A DNA stretch of 64,000 nt from Schlesneria sp. DSM 10557 (GCF_041860085.1 NZ_CP124747.1:2604001-2668000), one strand, 5' to 3'; positions 28,538 to 38,357 are shown, counted from the stretch's first letter. Notes: a model not told the origin generated them from the letters alone. Made by a program: numbers and translations.

Positions 28538-30118
28538 CTACCTGCTGTCGTCAACGGAGAAAGCATAGAAGATATCTCTGCCGTCTGGACTCAAGCATGA
28601 GGCGAAGTGTCTGGGCGTAATAATGTCAATGTCTGAGCCATAGTGATGGCCCGCCTTCGAAGAAAGTCGTGCATTTACCAATGTTCCTGATACTATCCGC
28701 TTCAACACTTTGGCAGATTTCAAATCTATCAGTTCGTAGATATCTGAATGTTGCCTGAAGCGACAGTCTCCGTATCCGGGAACGTACCCGACGCCGAGCC
28801 TGTCCGAATTTAATGTACAATCGAGACGACGAATCTTCGTGTCGGTGAGATTCGTCACATCAACAGCCTTTTTCCACCGATCTGTAAGTGTGTTTCCCTG
28901 CAGTATCTGCAGTGTCCTATGAGGCATAAGTGTGGCTATCGTACCGGTGGACGGATCCACAACAAATTCCATCCCTAGAACGTTATTAGAGTCTCGAAGA
29001 AATCTTGCGCACCAGGGCAACGTCAAGTGACGATTTGTTACCTCATTCCCGGTTTCGAGAAGGAATTGACGAATGCGATGATCAGTACAGATGACGGATA
29101 CAACACCCGGTTCGGCATCAAAAAAGAATGCGGCAGGCTGCACATCTTTAGTTGCTGGACAGCAATGGAAGGCCTTGCCGTCAGCGAGCCGAAGTATCGT
29201 CACATTCTGTGACTCATCCAATGAAACAAAATACTGTGAACAGTTTGAAAAGCCGATCCGTAATCGCCCAAACTGTTGCTGGTTCACATTCTCTTCCCAC
29301 CAGGGGAGTTCAACTCGAGCGTAGGAATTCCACGGGCGACTAAACTGTTGCGTTTGATTCGCTGGTGGTTTGGCATATCGCAATTCCCAAAGTGGTCGAA
29401 AAGGTGCCGTTTCCCAGACAGAGACCTTCATCGTGCCGACGCATAAAGCTTGCATCCCCCGGTCGGCCTTTTCTTTTCGCGCAAGTCGATCAGACTCCAC
29501 TGCCGAACCAGGCTCAGTACCCTCAGCCATTGTGGCAATTTCGTTCTTCGGTGAGCTGTATCGGCTCAACAACTCACCTGGCGGAGTCCATCCCTCCGAA
29601 CTGGCCATCCCCACAAAGCGACCATCAGGAGATGTAACGATTTGGTCGGGTCGCCGATGGTGATACTTGATCCTTTCGAATTTCGACGTGTCCAAATTAA
29701 CGACGAGCACACAGTCTTCCGGATCTTTACCGATGTTTTTCAACGGAATCGGCCTCTTCACCGCCATCGGTGGCCCTCCAACAGAGATGATAGCGAAATC
29801 CTGGCGTTCGCCATTCGAGTGCCTCTGGGCAATCGCCATGCAAGCGCAGTAGTTCCCACCAGAGACGTTTGGCAAAACGAATGGATCTCGATCCGTGTGA
29901 ATTTCAACTCCATACTGCGGCACCGAGTCGCTCATCTCATCAACTTGAGGCGATGGTTCGTGAAGATTACGGAGAATAAGACTATTGTCTGCAGCTTCAG
30001 CTTGTGCAGATATTATCGACAAGATTGCGAGGAGACTTAGATAACATATATTTTCTGTCACGATGGATTTGTATCGTTTATACAACGCAGTTCTCTGAAT
30101 CAGGTGTTTATATTCCAT
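28538..30118 (-). CDS. Orphan exported protein, possibly WD40/beta-propeller-like
   Basis: A protein of about 526 residues that I do not recognise. A basic N-terminus and hydrophobic segment (YLSLLAILSIISAQAEAA) form a signal peptide. The rest is beta-rich, with phrases such as VTSPDGRFVGMASSEG, YFVSLDESQNVTILRLADG and VSVICTDHRIRQFLLETG that look like blades of a beta-propeller, but no canonical WD repeats. The region is clearly less GC-rich than its neighbours and uses more A/T-ending codons, which hints at horizontal acquisition. The ATG at 30118 follows a GGAAAA site; an upstream Met at 30157 is the alternative start. Confidence 0.65.
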   Translation of the reverse strand: MEYKHLIQRTALYKRYKSIVTENICYLSLLAILSIISAQAEAADNSLILRNLHEPSPQVDEMSDSVPQYGVEIHTDRDPFVLPNVSGGNYCACMAIAQRHSNGERQDFAIISVGGPPMAVKRPIPLKNIGKDPEDCVLVVNLDTSKFERIKYHHRRPDQIVTSPDGRFVGMASSEGWTPPGELLSRYSSPKNEIATMAEGTEPGSAVESDRLARKEKADRGMQALCVGTMKVSVWETAPFRPLWELRYAKPPANQTQQFSRPWNSYARVELPWWEENVNQQQFGRLRIGFSNCSQYFVSLDESQNVTILRLADGKAFHCCPATKDVQPAAFFFDAEPGVVSVICTDHRIRQFLLETGNEVTNRHLTLPWCARFLRDSNNVLGMEFVVDPSTGTIATLMPHRTLQILQGNTLTDRWKKAVDVTNLTDTKIRRLDCTLNSDRLGVGYVPGYGDCRFRQHSDIYELIDLKSAKVLKRIVSGTLVNARLSSKAGHHYGSDIDIITPRHFASCLSPDGRDIFYAFSVDDSR

Positions 30119-30536
30119 TTGTTTTCCGCTATTTTTACGAAATATAAATAATGACACTGAGGTACGATTATCAGCGGCTTCGAAAGCAGATCGTGCATTT
30201 CATTACGCGGGCGGGGCCGAAAAAGCCTTCGAAGAGATACGGGAAATATTCATGCCGGACAAGAAGCCTTCTTTGATAGCCTAGCCAACCCTGTCGTATT
30301 CGGCCGCCGTCGTCGGGGCCACATGGACAGGGAAATCCGCATGTAAGGGACTCCATTCCCCCTTATCGGTATTCAAATTGTCGGCCAGAGTAGTTATTGC
30401 AATAAAATGGTCTTGAAGCTGCCTCTAAGTCTGTGTTTCGTCAGTCGAATTAGGAACGCGAGTTTTGCAAGTTTTTGGCTTTGCCAAGTCGCGGGGTGGC
30501 CCAGACTCATGTGTCCAGAACGTGTCCGTTTCGAGT
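30119..30536. other. Gap of 418 bases
   Basis: AT-rich next to the orphan gene, then mixed. Short open frames exist (for example 30171-30356 on the minus strand, Cys/Gly/Arg-rich), but none has support. No tRNA or terminator was identified. Confidence 0.4.
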
Positions 30537-31091
30537 TTACTGAGGTATCCGGCTTAAGTGATTTCGCACTTCCATGAGTGCGAATCCCAGCAGGTTCAAT
30601 CCCTGCCATGTCAGAGGGCTGCCCGCTCGTTCGTCATTTGCGCTTAAGCCGATCCCCCAAATCGTATCGACGGGGCTCGCCTCCACGAGGATTTTGTGTT
30701 CGCTGGCCACGAGATAACTTCTCAGCACCTGATGCTGGCTGAACTTTGCGAGATTGCCCTCGATGGCAAACTCCACACGTTTTGATTCCCACGCACTGGC
30801 ATCGAAATTGGAAACATTTCGCCCCAGCTCCTTGACCGACTTTGGGTCGAGCGCCTCAATAATTTGCCGTAGCGACGTTTCGTCGCCGAACAAACGGGCT
30901 TTCGAAGCCATCAGCCAATGCTCCGCCGTTGGATAAACGATACCGTCGATCTCAAACGGGGCGAGATACCACTGGCTCAGACACGATTGCCGTATCTCAC
31001 CAGTCTTGGCGGGGGTGTGCCCCCAGAAGTAAAGGTACTCCAGCGGTTCACCGTCCCGCGCTCTTTGTTGTAACGTTTCCAGATTGAGCAT
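30537..31091 (-). CDS. NADAR family protein (YbiA-like)
   Basis: A 184-residue NADAR-domain protein, related to YbiA and DUF1768. Visible features are LYFWGH, SQWYLAPFEIDGIVYPTAEHWLMASKA (split here: WYLAPF and TAEHWLMASKARLFGD), NVSNFDASAWESKR and IWGIGLSAND. YbiA is an N-glycosidase acting on early riboflavin intermediates, and other NADAR proteins remove ADP-ribose from guanine in nucleic acids. The position next to csaA does not decide between the two roles. Confidence 0.9.
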   Translation of the reverse strand: MLNLETLQQRARDGEPLEYLYFWGHTPAKTGEIRQSCLSQWYLAPFEIDGIVYPTAEHWLMASKARLFGDETSLRQIIEALDPKSVKELGRNVSNFDASAWESKRVEFAIEGNLAKFSQHQVLRSYLVASEHKILVEASPVDTIWGIGLSANDERAGSPLTWQGLNLLGFALMEVRNHLSRIPQ

Positions 31092-31141
31092 GGGCAGTTC
31101 ACTTTCTGCTCTGGTGCGGCGTTTTGCACTGCAGACTCGTC

Positions 31142-31519
31142 CTAGGCCAGCCGGGATCCGTTTGGTACCGGTTTGTCAGGGACCGCCAGAACGACCGCTT
31201 TGTCGTCTCGATACAGTCCCGTAACGAGGAATTCGGAACGAAAAGGCCCAATCTGCTTGGTGGGAAAGTTAACCACGCCGATGATTTGTCGACCCACCAG
31301 CTCTTCTTTCGTGTAGAGCGTGGTGATCTGAGCGCTGGACTGCTTCAGGCCAATCTCTGAGCCAAAATCAGCCTTGATCTTGTACGCGGGCTTCCGAGCT
31401 TCAGGAAAATCCTCGACCGAAACAATCGTGCCCACACGAAGTTCCACTCGTTCAAAGTCTGACCACGTAATCGGATCCACAGAACGCTCCTCTGGCATGA
31501 ACCTTCTCGCCGCATCCAT
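31142..31519 (-). CDS. csaA: CsaA-type tRNA-binding domain protein
   Basis: A 125-residue protein with the tRNA-binding (EMAP-II/OB) fold. It follows B. subtilis CsaA closely: [50 protein letters not shown] and [11 protein letters not shown]. CsaA binds tRNA and has been reported to have chaperone-like activity in export. An internal Met at residue 8 (31498) is the alternative start. It lies on the same strand as the NADAR gene, 50 bases upstream of it, so the two could be cotranscribed. It is divergent from the DMT transporter. Confidence 0.9.
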   Translation of the reverse strand: MDAARRFMPEERSVDPITWSDFERVELRVGTIVSVEDFPEARKPAYKIKADFGSEIGLKQSSAQITTLYTKEELVGRQIIGVVNFPTKQIGPFRSEFLVTGLYRDDKAVVLAVPDKPVPNGSRLA

Positions 31520-31592
31520 TGTCTAACCGAGCAGACGATGCGCCACAAGGACTTTGCGGCCGTGGTCACTCGTTTCGAGCCCCGCCTAGTTA

Positions 31593-32528
31593 GTGATGAA
31601 TCAGATGTGTGAGCAACGTGACGTCGGTCTTGGGGTCGAACCATTCTCGACAGGGGTGATTCCTCTCGGCAAGATCTGCGCGCTGCTTTCGCTGGCCGCG
31701 ATCTGGGGAATTTCGGTTCCGGTCACAAAACTGGGCCTGCTCTCGATGCCTCCGCTCACATTGACAGCACTGCGATTTGGAATCGCAGTCCCTGTTCTGG
31801 CATTTTTGATTATGAACATGCCTCCCCTTCCCTGGAAAGCGGTGGCTCCATTGGCCTTGCTGGGGGTCGTAGGGATCGGCATCGGACAGATCGCCCAATC
31901 CTTGGGAGTGGCGAGAACGCCTGCGTCGATTGGTACGATTCTTTCAGCCACGATTCCGGTGTTTGTCGTCGTATTTGCGACGATTCGACTGAAACAGTCC
32001 ATCACGCGTACCCAAATTCTCGGGATTGCCGTGGCATTCGGGGGAATTGCTGTCGTGGCGACGGGTGGACCGTCCACTGAGACGGCCGCCACACTGGCGG
32101 GGCCGCTGCTGGTATTGGCATCCGCTCTCGCGATTGCGTTCTATTATGTCTGGAGCGTCGAACTCACGCACCAATACGGCAGCCTCGCTGTTGCAGCGTG
32201 GAGCACCTTCTTCGGCTTCGCGGCGCTTTTGCCCTGGGCAATCTGGGAGGCCAGCTTCACCCCGTTTCAGCTCACGCTTCCCGCTATCGGGGCCGCCACG
32301 TTTCTGGGTCTGTTCGTTACGGTAGCAGGACTGCTTCTGTGGCTGAACATTCTGCGTGAAATACCAGCGCGAGTTGCTTCGAGCGTCCAGTTCCTGCAGC
32401 CCGTCTTCGGAATTGCCACGTCCACCTTCATTTTCCAGGATCAAATCGGATCACAGTTCGTGATGGGTGTCATTCTGATCCTGACCGGTTTGGCATTGAC
32501 GGTTCATTCACGCCGTCAGGCCGCTTAG
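31593..32528 (+). CDS. EamA/DMT family transporter
   Basis: A 311-residue inner-membrane protein with ten hydrophobic segments in two repeats of five, the usual drug/metabolite transporter layout. LAAIWGISVPVTKLGL at the start of the first EamA repeat and AFGGIAVVATGG at its end are typical. The second repeat begins near PLLVLASALAIAFYYVWS. Substrate unknown. The start could be either of the first Met codons; csaA is divergent, 73 bases away. Confidence 0.88.
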   Translation: MMNQMCEQRDVGLGVEPFSTGVIPLGKICALLSLAAIWGISVPVTKLGLLSMPPLTLTALRFGIAVPVLAFLIMNMPPLPWKAVAPLALLGVVGIGIGQIAQSLGVARTPASIGTILSATIPVFVVVFATIRLKQSITRTQILGIAVAFGGIAVVATGGPSTETAATLAGPLLVLASALAIAFYYVWSVELTHQYGSLAVAAWSTFFGFAALLPWAIWEASFTPFQLTLPAIGAATFLGLFVTVAGLLLWLNILREIPARVASSVQFLQPVFGIATSTFIFQDQIGSQFVMGVILILTGLALTVHSRRQAA

Positions 32529-32677
32529 GAACGTCCGGCTAAAGCGAGTCTCCTCTTCGAGATGACCGAGCACAAAACTGCCCGGTTCCCCTTCACGGAG
32601 AGTCCCCGCCGACGCACCTTCGCGGCCACTGCGGCGGCATCGACCGCACGAGTTTTTATCGAGCGGAACGGACCAGT

Positions 32678-35600
32678 TCATTGTGCGGACGCTAACCGCA
32701 GGCGGGACTGGGCGGCACGTCTGAGGATTTCGTCCTCTTCGAGGGCCGACCCGTGCTTCGTGAGACTCATCGGCATTCTGACTTTGACTGGCCTCGGCAG
32801 GCCGGCCTCCGAGTTGTAGACGTAAAACTGCCCTGCTTCTAACGTGGCAATGTCGTCACCCCGTCCTCCTCGCTCCTGAAGCTGCTCCTGAATGGTCTTA
32901 ATCGACGTGGGAGAACTGGCGCGGCCGTAGAAGTGAGTGGCACAATTGCCGATGATCCGGTTTTCAATCTCTTTCGGATTTTGCGTCGCGAAGATCAGGC
33001 CAAGGTGGTACTTCCGCGCCTGTGACGCCAGCAGTTGCAGACTGACCTTAGACGGAATCGACTTTTGCGAAGGAATGAAGTCGCGCGCTTCATCCACCAC
33101 CAGCAGCCCGCGCAGTGCTCGATGGGGCGGCGTCGGGTTTTTCTTGATCCAGGTGAAGAGTGTCATTCCCAGTTGATACACAAACTGCTGCTTCAGCTCG
33201 GGGGAAGCGAGTCCCATCAGACTGATGATCGAGATTCGCGGGCCGGCCTTCAGTTTCCTGACGTCACCGAACAGGATGGCGGGATCCAGCCCCGTCCCGA
33301 TGCCGCGCAGCATCGGATTTGTCTCGATGCGGGCCAGCAGCAAGTCAGCCATTTCCTTGGCGAACTTGCTTTCTCTCGCCATTCCCAACCCGGCTTCTTC
33401 GGGCAGGTCAGATAAAAGTGCGATGAAGTCGTGCAGGTCTCCCGCACCGTTGTGGGCAAAGTAGCGGAGGGCCCGTGACAGCAGGCCGCGCTTGTTTTCG
33501 TTCGCCCCCCCCTTCCCGTTAATAACGAGCGAAGCGAGGCCATCAACGGCGGCATCAATCGCTTGCCTGAGCGCTTCGCTATCCGAAGCAGCCCCGGCGA
33601 GATCTGGCAGGGGTTCGAGCACCAGCGAATTGCCACTTTCTCGCCCCGGCGTCCAGTAGACGATATCCGTCGTCTCATGAAAGGCCTTCGCTTTTTGCGC
33701 GTCCCCTTCCATCCAGCCTGGGTGCGGTTCCGGCCAGTGATCCCCCAGAGCGGCCAGATCGTTGGCGCCGTCGATCACGATGGAAGGGATCCCGACCAGT
33801 GCGGCCTCTTCAATGATCCGCTTGAGCAAACTCGTCTTACCAGACCCCGCTCCGGCCAGAACCACGGTGTGCTTTTCCAGCAGTGACAACGGAAGCGTCA
33901 CCTGCTCGGTATGCTTACCAACCTGACGGGTTCCAATCGGTATCTGATCCGGTAACGCGCCGACTCGGCTAACAGGTGCTTCACCTTCTAATTCGACTTG
34001 TATCTTTCCCCCCTGATCGACTTGCGCGGTCGGCTCAGCTTCTGATGTATCAGGTGTATTGAGTGGGGATGGTGTCGCCGGTGTTCGACTGAAATTGTGA
34101 ACGACGGATTCCGTAGTCTCGTCCTCTACGGGTGCGCTGTCCCTGATTTCCCCAAGACATTTCAGGACCGCCTGCAGCCACGGCAATCGCGATGCATGAC
34201 GCTGCCCCCTCAGCCACTCATCAAGGCCGATCGGACCTTCTGACTGCAGCATGTGTAGTGCATGCAAGGTCCTGATGTGCTCGGCCTGCGGCGCACACCA
34301 TTCCCCACCGCTGCGGTTGTACCGCTCAACCAGTTCTTGAGTGATCTTTCCTCCTGGCGGGAGAGTCGTCCTGAGCAGCACACAGTGGCGGAAGGGCAAC
34401 TTCTGATCGATGCCCGACCCGTCGATTGCCCCCTTCACCCTCCCCTGGAAGGCGTTGGCATTCGTCCGCTGCAGAGCCCGCATACTGAAGTGCTGCTCCC
34501 TGTCATTCTCGTCGTGATTAATGACTCGAATGCGCGCGTGAAGCGACTTCGTACTCTTTCCCCCGGGAAATTCATCCACAACCGCGTCAAGACTGCGCGG
34601 CCAATCGATCTCTTTCAACAGGCAACGACAGGCCGAAATCAGCATCGGTGCCATTCGTTCATCTGCCGTCGACTCTTCCAGAATCGCCTGTACGGGCGCG
34701 GTTTCATAATACCGCGTGAATAACTGGTCCAGTTCCGGGTGGGTCCCGACAGGGGGAGAGACAGCCTCCCCCTCGTCAGTAAGACTGAGCAATTCCGTCA
34801 CCGTTTCGGTCGCCAGACAACGACGCTTATGTCGTTCACACGTTTTGAGCAATTCGCGGGGAGAAACCCCACTGATGTGGCGGAGGGCCCGGGGTGAGAC
34901 GGGCCATGTGGGATACGGGGGATGAAATCCCATGCTGCGGCAGCCGGCTGTCGTCCGAGGGAAGAGCAGGCTTGCCGCCACTTCGGCATTGTTCAAGGAA
35001 GGAAGGAGGCGAGCATCCTCAAACCGATCCTGCCAGGACTGAATGGAGTACTTCCGCAATGCGGCGAGCGTGCTTTCAATGCACGAAACGACCGTCAGCG
35101 TGCGATAAGTCTGATCGAACATGGCACTCAGGCCTTTGGAAATCTCCTGAATGATCGACAAGGCCTTCAGTCCCTCTGGAGTCGACTCGATTCCCCCTGC
35201 CTGTGCCGCAGGATCGAGTTGCGCCACGATAGGATCGAGTTGATCGAACGCCACGACCGTCGGTCCGCAAAGACTCATCATCCACGAAAGGGCTTTGACG
35301 ATGCGAATCGGCTCTTCCTGATTTTTGGTGAAGCCGAGCAGCTTTCGCATCTCATCATCGACGGGATTGGCATTAATCCAGCTCAATCCTGCAGCGCTTA
35401 CCGATGGATCATGGGATGTCGTTGCCAGGATCGCACGGATCACATCCTGATACATGGCCGCTTCGCGCGGATGGATCTTTCGAATCGCAGTGACAACGGC
35501 AGTCACCTGCTGGGCGTGCTGCTGCTGTGGGAATTCCGCAAACCGTCCCAGAGCCCGCTCCGGGGTCAGATCGTAGTCGATCAGCTTCAGGAACTTTTCT

Positions 35601-36010
35601 AACAGGGTCCGCTGCTGGAACTGTCCCGGGATGTACTCCACCTGCAGCGAGTCGAGATATCCCTGCAGCACCGTGCTCCAGAAATCACGTACATCTGTCA
35701 TATCCACCAGTACGAACGAGATCCCTCGGGCCGCCGCCTGCTGCCGACAGACAGAAAGAAAATGCGTCTTCCCACACCCGGCGCTCCCCACAAGCAGCCA
35801 CCCCAAAGGGGAATTCGCACTCTTATCGACCTTCAGGGAATCGAGCCGTCTCTGAAACTCGTCCCGTAAGCGGGTATGAATCTCGCTCGAATCATACGCC
35901 GCATCCGCCCAGACGCTTCTGAGATGCATCGTCCAGTCGTAATTGATTTCGCGGAGTGCGGCGAGTTCCAGAGCGGCGTCCTGTTTCGGTGGCTCAACGA
36001 CAGCGGGCAT
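32678..36010 (-). CDS. Fused AAA ATPase + HerA-like motor (putative defence or DNA-processing ATPase)
   Basis: A 1110-residue protein with two separate NTPase modules. The N-terminal one is AAA/ORC- or KAP-like: Walker A GSAGCGKT at about 75-82 and Walker B TVVAFDQLD at about 251-259. A middle region (about 380-640) with a winged-helix feel links to the second module: Walker A GAGSGKTS at about 720-727, Walker B GLLVVDEARDF at about 968-978, and LGLIFATQNPKEI at 1003-1015, typical of HerA/VirB4-type pumping ATPases. It is the last gene of a three-gene run with a winged-helix protein (41-base gap) and a DUF559 nuclease. HerA motors in bacteria often drive antiviral nucleases; that role here is inferred. 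Confidence 0.8.
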   Translation of the reverse strand: MPAVVEPPKQDAALELAALREINYDWTMHLRSVWADAAYDSSEIHTRLRDEFQRRLDSLKVDKSANSPLGWLLVGSAGCGKTHFLSVCRQQAAARGISFVLVDMTDVRDFWSTVLQGYLDSLQVEYIPGQFQQRTLLEKFLKLIDYDLTPERALGRFAEFPQQQHAQQVTAVVTAIRKIHPREAAMYQDVIRAILATTSHDPSVSAAGLSWINANPVDDEMRKLLGFTKNQEEPIRIVKALSWMMSLCGPTVVAFDQLDPIVAQLDPAAQAGGIESTPEGLKALSIIQEISKGLSAMFDQTYRTLTVVSCIESTLAALRKYSIQSWQDRFEDARLLPSLNNAEVAASLLFPRTTAGCRSMGFHPPYPTWPVSPRALRHISGVSPRELLKTCERHKRRCLATETVTELLSLTDEGEAVSPPVGTHPELDQLFTRYYETAPVQAILEESTADERMAPMLISACRCLLKEIDWPRSLDAVVDEFPGGKSTKSLHARIRVINHDENDREQHFSMRALQRTNANAFQGRVKGAIDGSGIDQKLPFRHCVLLRTTLPPGGKITQELVERYNRSGGEWCAPQAEHIRTLHALHMLQSEGPIGLDEWLRGQRHASRLPWLQAVLKCLGEIRDSAPVEDETTESVVHNFSRTPATPSPLNTPDTSEAEPTAQVDQGGKIQVELEGEAPVSRVGALPDQIPIGTRQVGKHTEQVTLPLSLLEKHTVVLAGAGSGKTSLLKRIIEEAALVGIPSIVIDGANDLAALGDHWPEPHPGWMEGDAQKAKAFHETTDIVYWTPGRESGNSLVLEPLPDLAGAASDSEALRQAIDAAVDGLASLVINGKGGANENKRGLLSRALRYFAHNGAGDLHDFIALLSDLPEEAGLGMARESKFAKEMADLLLARIETNPMLRGIGTGLDPAILFGDVRKLKAGPRISIISLMGLASPELKQQFVYQLGMTLFTWIKKNPTPPHRALRGLLVVDEARDFIPSQKSIPSKVSLQLLASQARKYHLGLIFATQNPKEIENRIIGNCATHFYGRASSPTSIKTIQEQLQERGGRGDDIATLEAGQFYVYNSEAGLPRPVKVRMPMSLTKHGSALEEDEILRRAAQSRLRLASAQ

Positions 36011-36051
36011 GAATTTCTCCTGGCCGTTCAGTAACCGTTCGCGTTCGAGAT

Positions 36052-36915
36052 TTATCTGGGATTCGACAGGTACAGAATGTGACGGTCCTTCCCCTGACTG
36101 TTGGACAGCGCCGCCTCTTCATCAGCGGTTCGGATCTCGCGGGGATCATCCAGCGGCATGATGGACGCGGCTTCCGACTGTTCCAATTCCCGCAGAGCAT
36201 TGTCGAGTTCAGGTCGCGGGACGTCGGCGAGCCGGGACCGCAAGTCGGCCAGGCGGATTCGTACTCCGTACACTCCATCCCCGGCAATCTGAAAACAAGC
36301 GTCGTACAATCGCCGCTTGAGTCCGTCTGACAGCTCACCGGACTCTTCCGAAGAAACCTCCTCCTGAATCCGCCGCAGAGATTCCTGGCCATCAATCCAT
36401 GCATGCCTGTCGTGGTCACGCTGAGCCGTCTGGGTGAGAGATCGATCAGGCAAATCCTTCGCAGATTCCCGTATCTCTTCCCCGGAAGAAGCCTCTTCAC
36501 GAGTGACCTCAAGCTTCTCAGAACTGGTCCCTTTTATCTCCAGACTGACACCTGGTGTCTCGGGGATCGTGAAGAACGTTGCCAGAGATATTGCACCCGA
36601 GCTGACGTGAGCTTTCAGGAGCTGCAGGACTTTGCTCAGAATGACCAGGCCTGCAGTCCCCGTCGTGGGCAAAGTGGCGTCCAGATGCGTTTCTGCCCAT
36701 TTCCAGCCCTTCTCTGTCAGCGTCGCATGTAACGCCGCACGGGCCTTGGGGGATTCCTTCTGTTTTGAGACATGGATTAAGCCTGCTGCCTCGAGCGTTT
36801 TTCGTTCGTGCGCGGACAACTCGGGTTTCGTCTTGCCAATGTAAAAGCCTTCCGGCTGAGTCAGCAGCCGCAGTAGGAACAGAGCCTGGCGTGGATTTAC
36901 TTCGTCGGCCATCAC
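36052..36915 (-). CDS. Two-winged-helix DNA-binding-like protein
   Basis: A 287-residue protein of no named family that I recognise. The N-terminal 80 residues read as a winged helix (RQALFLLRLLTQPEG, ERKTLEAAGLIHVSKQ, ATLTEKGWKWAE). A central linker is rich in Ser, Glu and Lys. The C-terminal part (about 200-275) reads as a second winged helix: LKRRLYDACFQI, VRIRLADLRSRL, PELDNALRELEQSEAASIMP. It is sandwiched between the nuclease and ATPase genes on the same strand, so it is a plausible DNA-recognition or regulatory subunit of that system. The start is one of two adjacent Met codons. Confidence 0.65.
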   Translation of the reverse strand: MMADEVNPRQALFLLRLLTQPEGFYIGKTKPELSAHERKTLEAAGLIHVSKQKESPKARAALHATLTEKGWKWAETHLDATLPTTGTAGLVILSKVLQLLKAHVSSGAISLATFFTIPETPGVSLEIKGTSSEKLEVTREEASSGEEIRESAKDLPDRSLTQTAQRDHDRHAWIDGQESLRRIQEEVSSEESGELSDGLKRRLYDACFQIAGDGVYGVRIRLADLRSRLADVPRPELDNALRELEQSEAASIMPLDDPREIRTADEEAALSNSQGKDRHILYLSNPR

Positions 36916-37070
36916 GATCGTCCTCCCGATATGTCCCAGTGATCAGACTTCAACATCTATCAGAACGAGATTGAGCCATCCCTGCTGAAAGAGCGTCCTA
37001 TAAATGGTCAATCGCTTTGGTCAGAGCCGTCGGTGCTACCGAGCATGGCAGTTCAGACGACAGCCGTCGC

Positions 37071-38357
37071 TTAATGCAGCTGGACCAGTCTCCGGATCTT
37101 TTCCACAACCCGATCCGGATTCGAGAGTAATACATCGTGAGGAACTCTCATCACACGGTAGCCACTTATTAAAAGTTCATAGTCGCGGTGACGATCAAGG
37201 ACAAACTGAATTGGAGTTGCGTGCCAGTAATACCCATCCACTTCTACAATGACTCTACCGTTCCGCCAGACAAAGTCCACTAAGTACGCCTCGCCCCCCG
37301 ATGTCGTCACCCAGACATTACATTCAAATAGTCCCGCAAGTTCCCTATCCGAACAAAGCCGTGACCAGAGTAATTGCTCACCCTGACTTCCCGGGTGAGG
37401 TCGCCCGATCAGGGGATGGATGAATAATTCTCGCCGGAAGGACCGAGGTTGTTCGCGGGATTCTGCAAAAAAGCGAGACGGCTCGGTGCCTGCCCCGGAC
37501 TCGGCCTCGATATCAAACTCAGAACTCCTGTCGAGGTGAAAGCCTTCAACGATGACTTCATCGCCGTGACTGACTTCATTTTCAAGACTCGATAGCGAGT
37601 CCTCCAACGGGAAGTGTGATGAGGGTAACGAGTCCTTCGGTCCCGCTACTGCAGTTAACCCAAGTGCACTCACTTCACCAGGCTGGACCGTATCGAAGCT
37701 GATACTGTCAAGTTCCACTGCGGAGGCCAATTGCGAGGGAACGACGACAATGACAGGCATCTCTGTTTCTTTCGCCAGCCATTCAGTCGTCCGGGCGAGA
37801 CCGAGCAGCGCCGCAGATGCCTGGGAGGGGTCACGCACAACCAGCAAAAGTTGCACAGCGGGTGAACCGATGACTCTCGTCAACTGCCGCACTTCGGCAT
37901 TCGCCGTGAACACCCGTTTGAATCGAGGGGCCCGGCCGGATTGAACGGCCCTGGTGGCCAGCTCAAGCCAGTGATTGAGCCTTCCATTTCCCGTATCGAT
38001 TGGTTCCTTTCCCTGGCTTACCCCGGGATTGCTCATGCCACGGACAGGTTGCTCAGGAGCGGATGCGTTCCAATCAGGCCACAGCGACAAGGCGCAATCC
38101 GCCAGTCGATCCAGGACTTCATCCAGAATTCGGGGACCGGGAGGAAGCTGATTCCAGACGAGCGCGATGAACCGGCGTCCTTGAAGCTCTGCTGGCCCCA
38201 ACCGCTTGATGGTCGCGAGCAGATCATCGGTCCGGTCGCTCACCACCTGGCGGCAGCAACCTCCCGCCAGCCCTTCGCAAAACGGCAACGGTCGTGAACC
38301 ATCCCCAGCCACCATAATGATCGCCCCACGCTGGACACTCGTGATGATCGTATCCAC
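37071..38357 (-). CDS. DUF559/Vsr-like endonuclease with unknown N-terminal region
   Basis: A 428-residue protein whose last 115 residues form a PD-(D/E)XK nuclease of the DUF559/Vsr type: SQGEQLLWSRL (E327), YLVDFVWRNGRVIVEVDGYYWH (D361, E372, D374; split as YLVDFVW and VIVEVDG), DRHRDYELLISGYRVMRV. All active-site positions are present. The N-terminal 300 residues contain alternating beta/alpha stretches (LLLVVRDPSQASAALLGLA, MPVIVVVPSQL) of unknown type. It is the first gene of the three-gene run leading to the AAA-HerA ATPase, 155 bases before the winged-helix gene. An internal Met at residue 15 is the alternative start. Confidence 0.78.
   Translation of the reverse strand: MDTIITSVQRGAIIMVAGDGSRPLPFCEGLAGGCCRQVVSDRTDDLLATIKRLGPAELQGRRFIALVWNQLPPGPRILDEVLDRLADCALSLWPDWNASAPEQPVRGMSNPGVSQGKEPIDTGNGRLNHWLELATRAVQSGRAPRFKRVFTANAEVRQLTRVIGSPAVQLLLVVRDPSQASAALLGLARTTEWLAKETEMPVIVVVPSQLASAVELDSISFDTVQPGEVSALGLTAVAGPKDSLPSSHFPLEDSLSSLENEVSHGDEVIVEGFHLDRSSEFDIEAESGAGTEPSRFFAESREQPRSFRRELFIHPLIGRPHPGSQGEQLLWSRLCSDRELAGLFECNVWVTTSGGEAYLVDFVWRNGRVIVEVDGYYWHATPIQFVLDRHRDYELLISGYRVMRVPHDVLLSNPDRVVEKIRRLVQLH

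Noticed and set aside
31944..32444. 166-residue open frame antisense to the DMT transporter
   Set aside because: Complementary reading of the membrane-protein gene; Gln/Arg/Gly-rich and without motifs.
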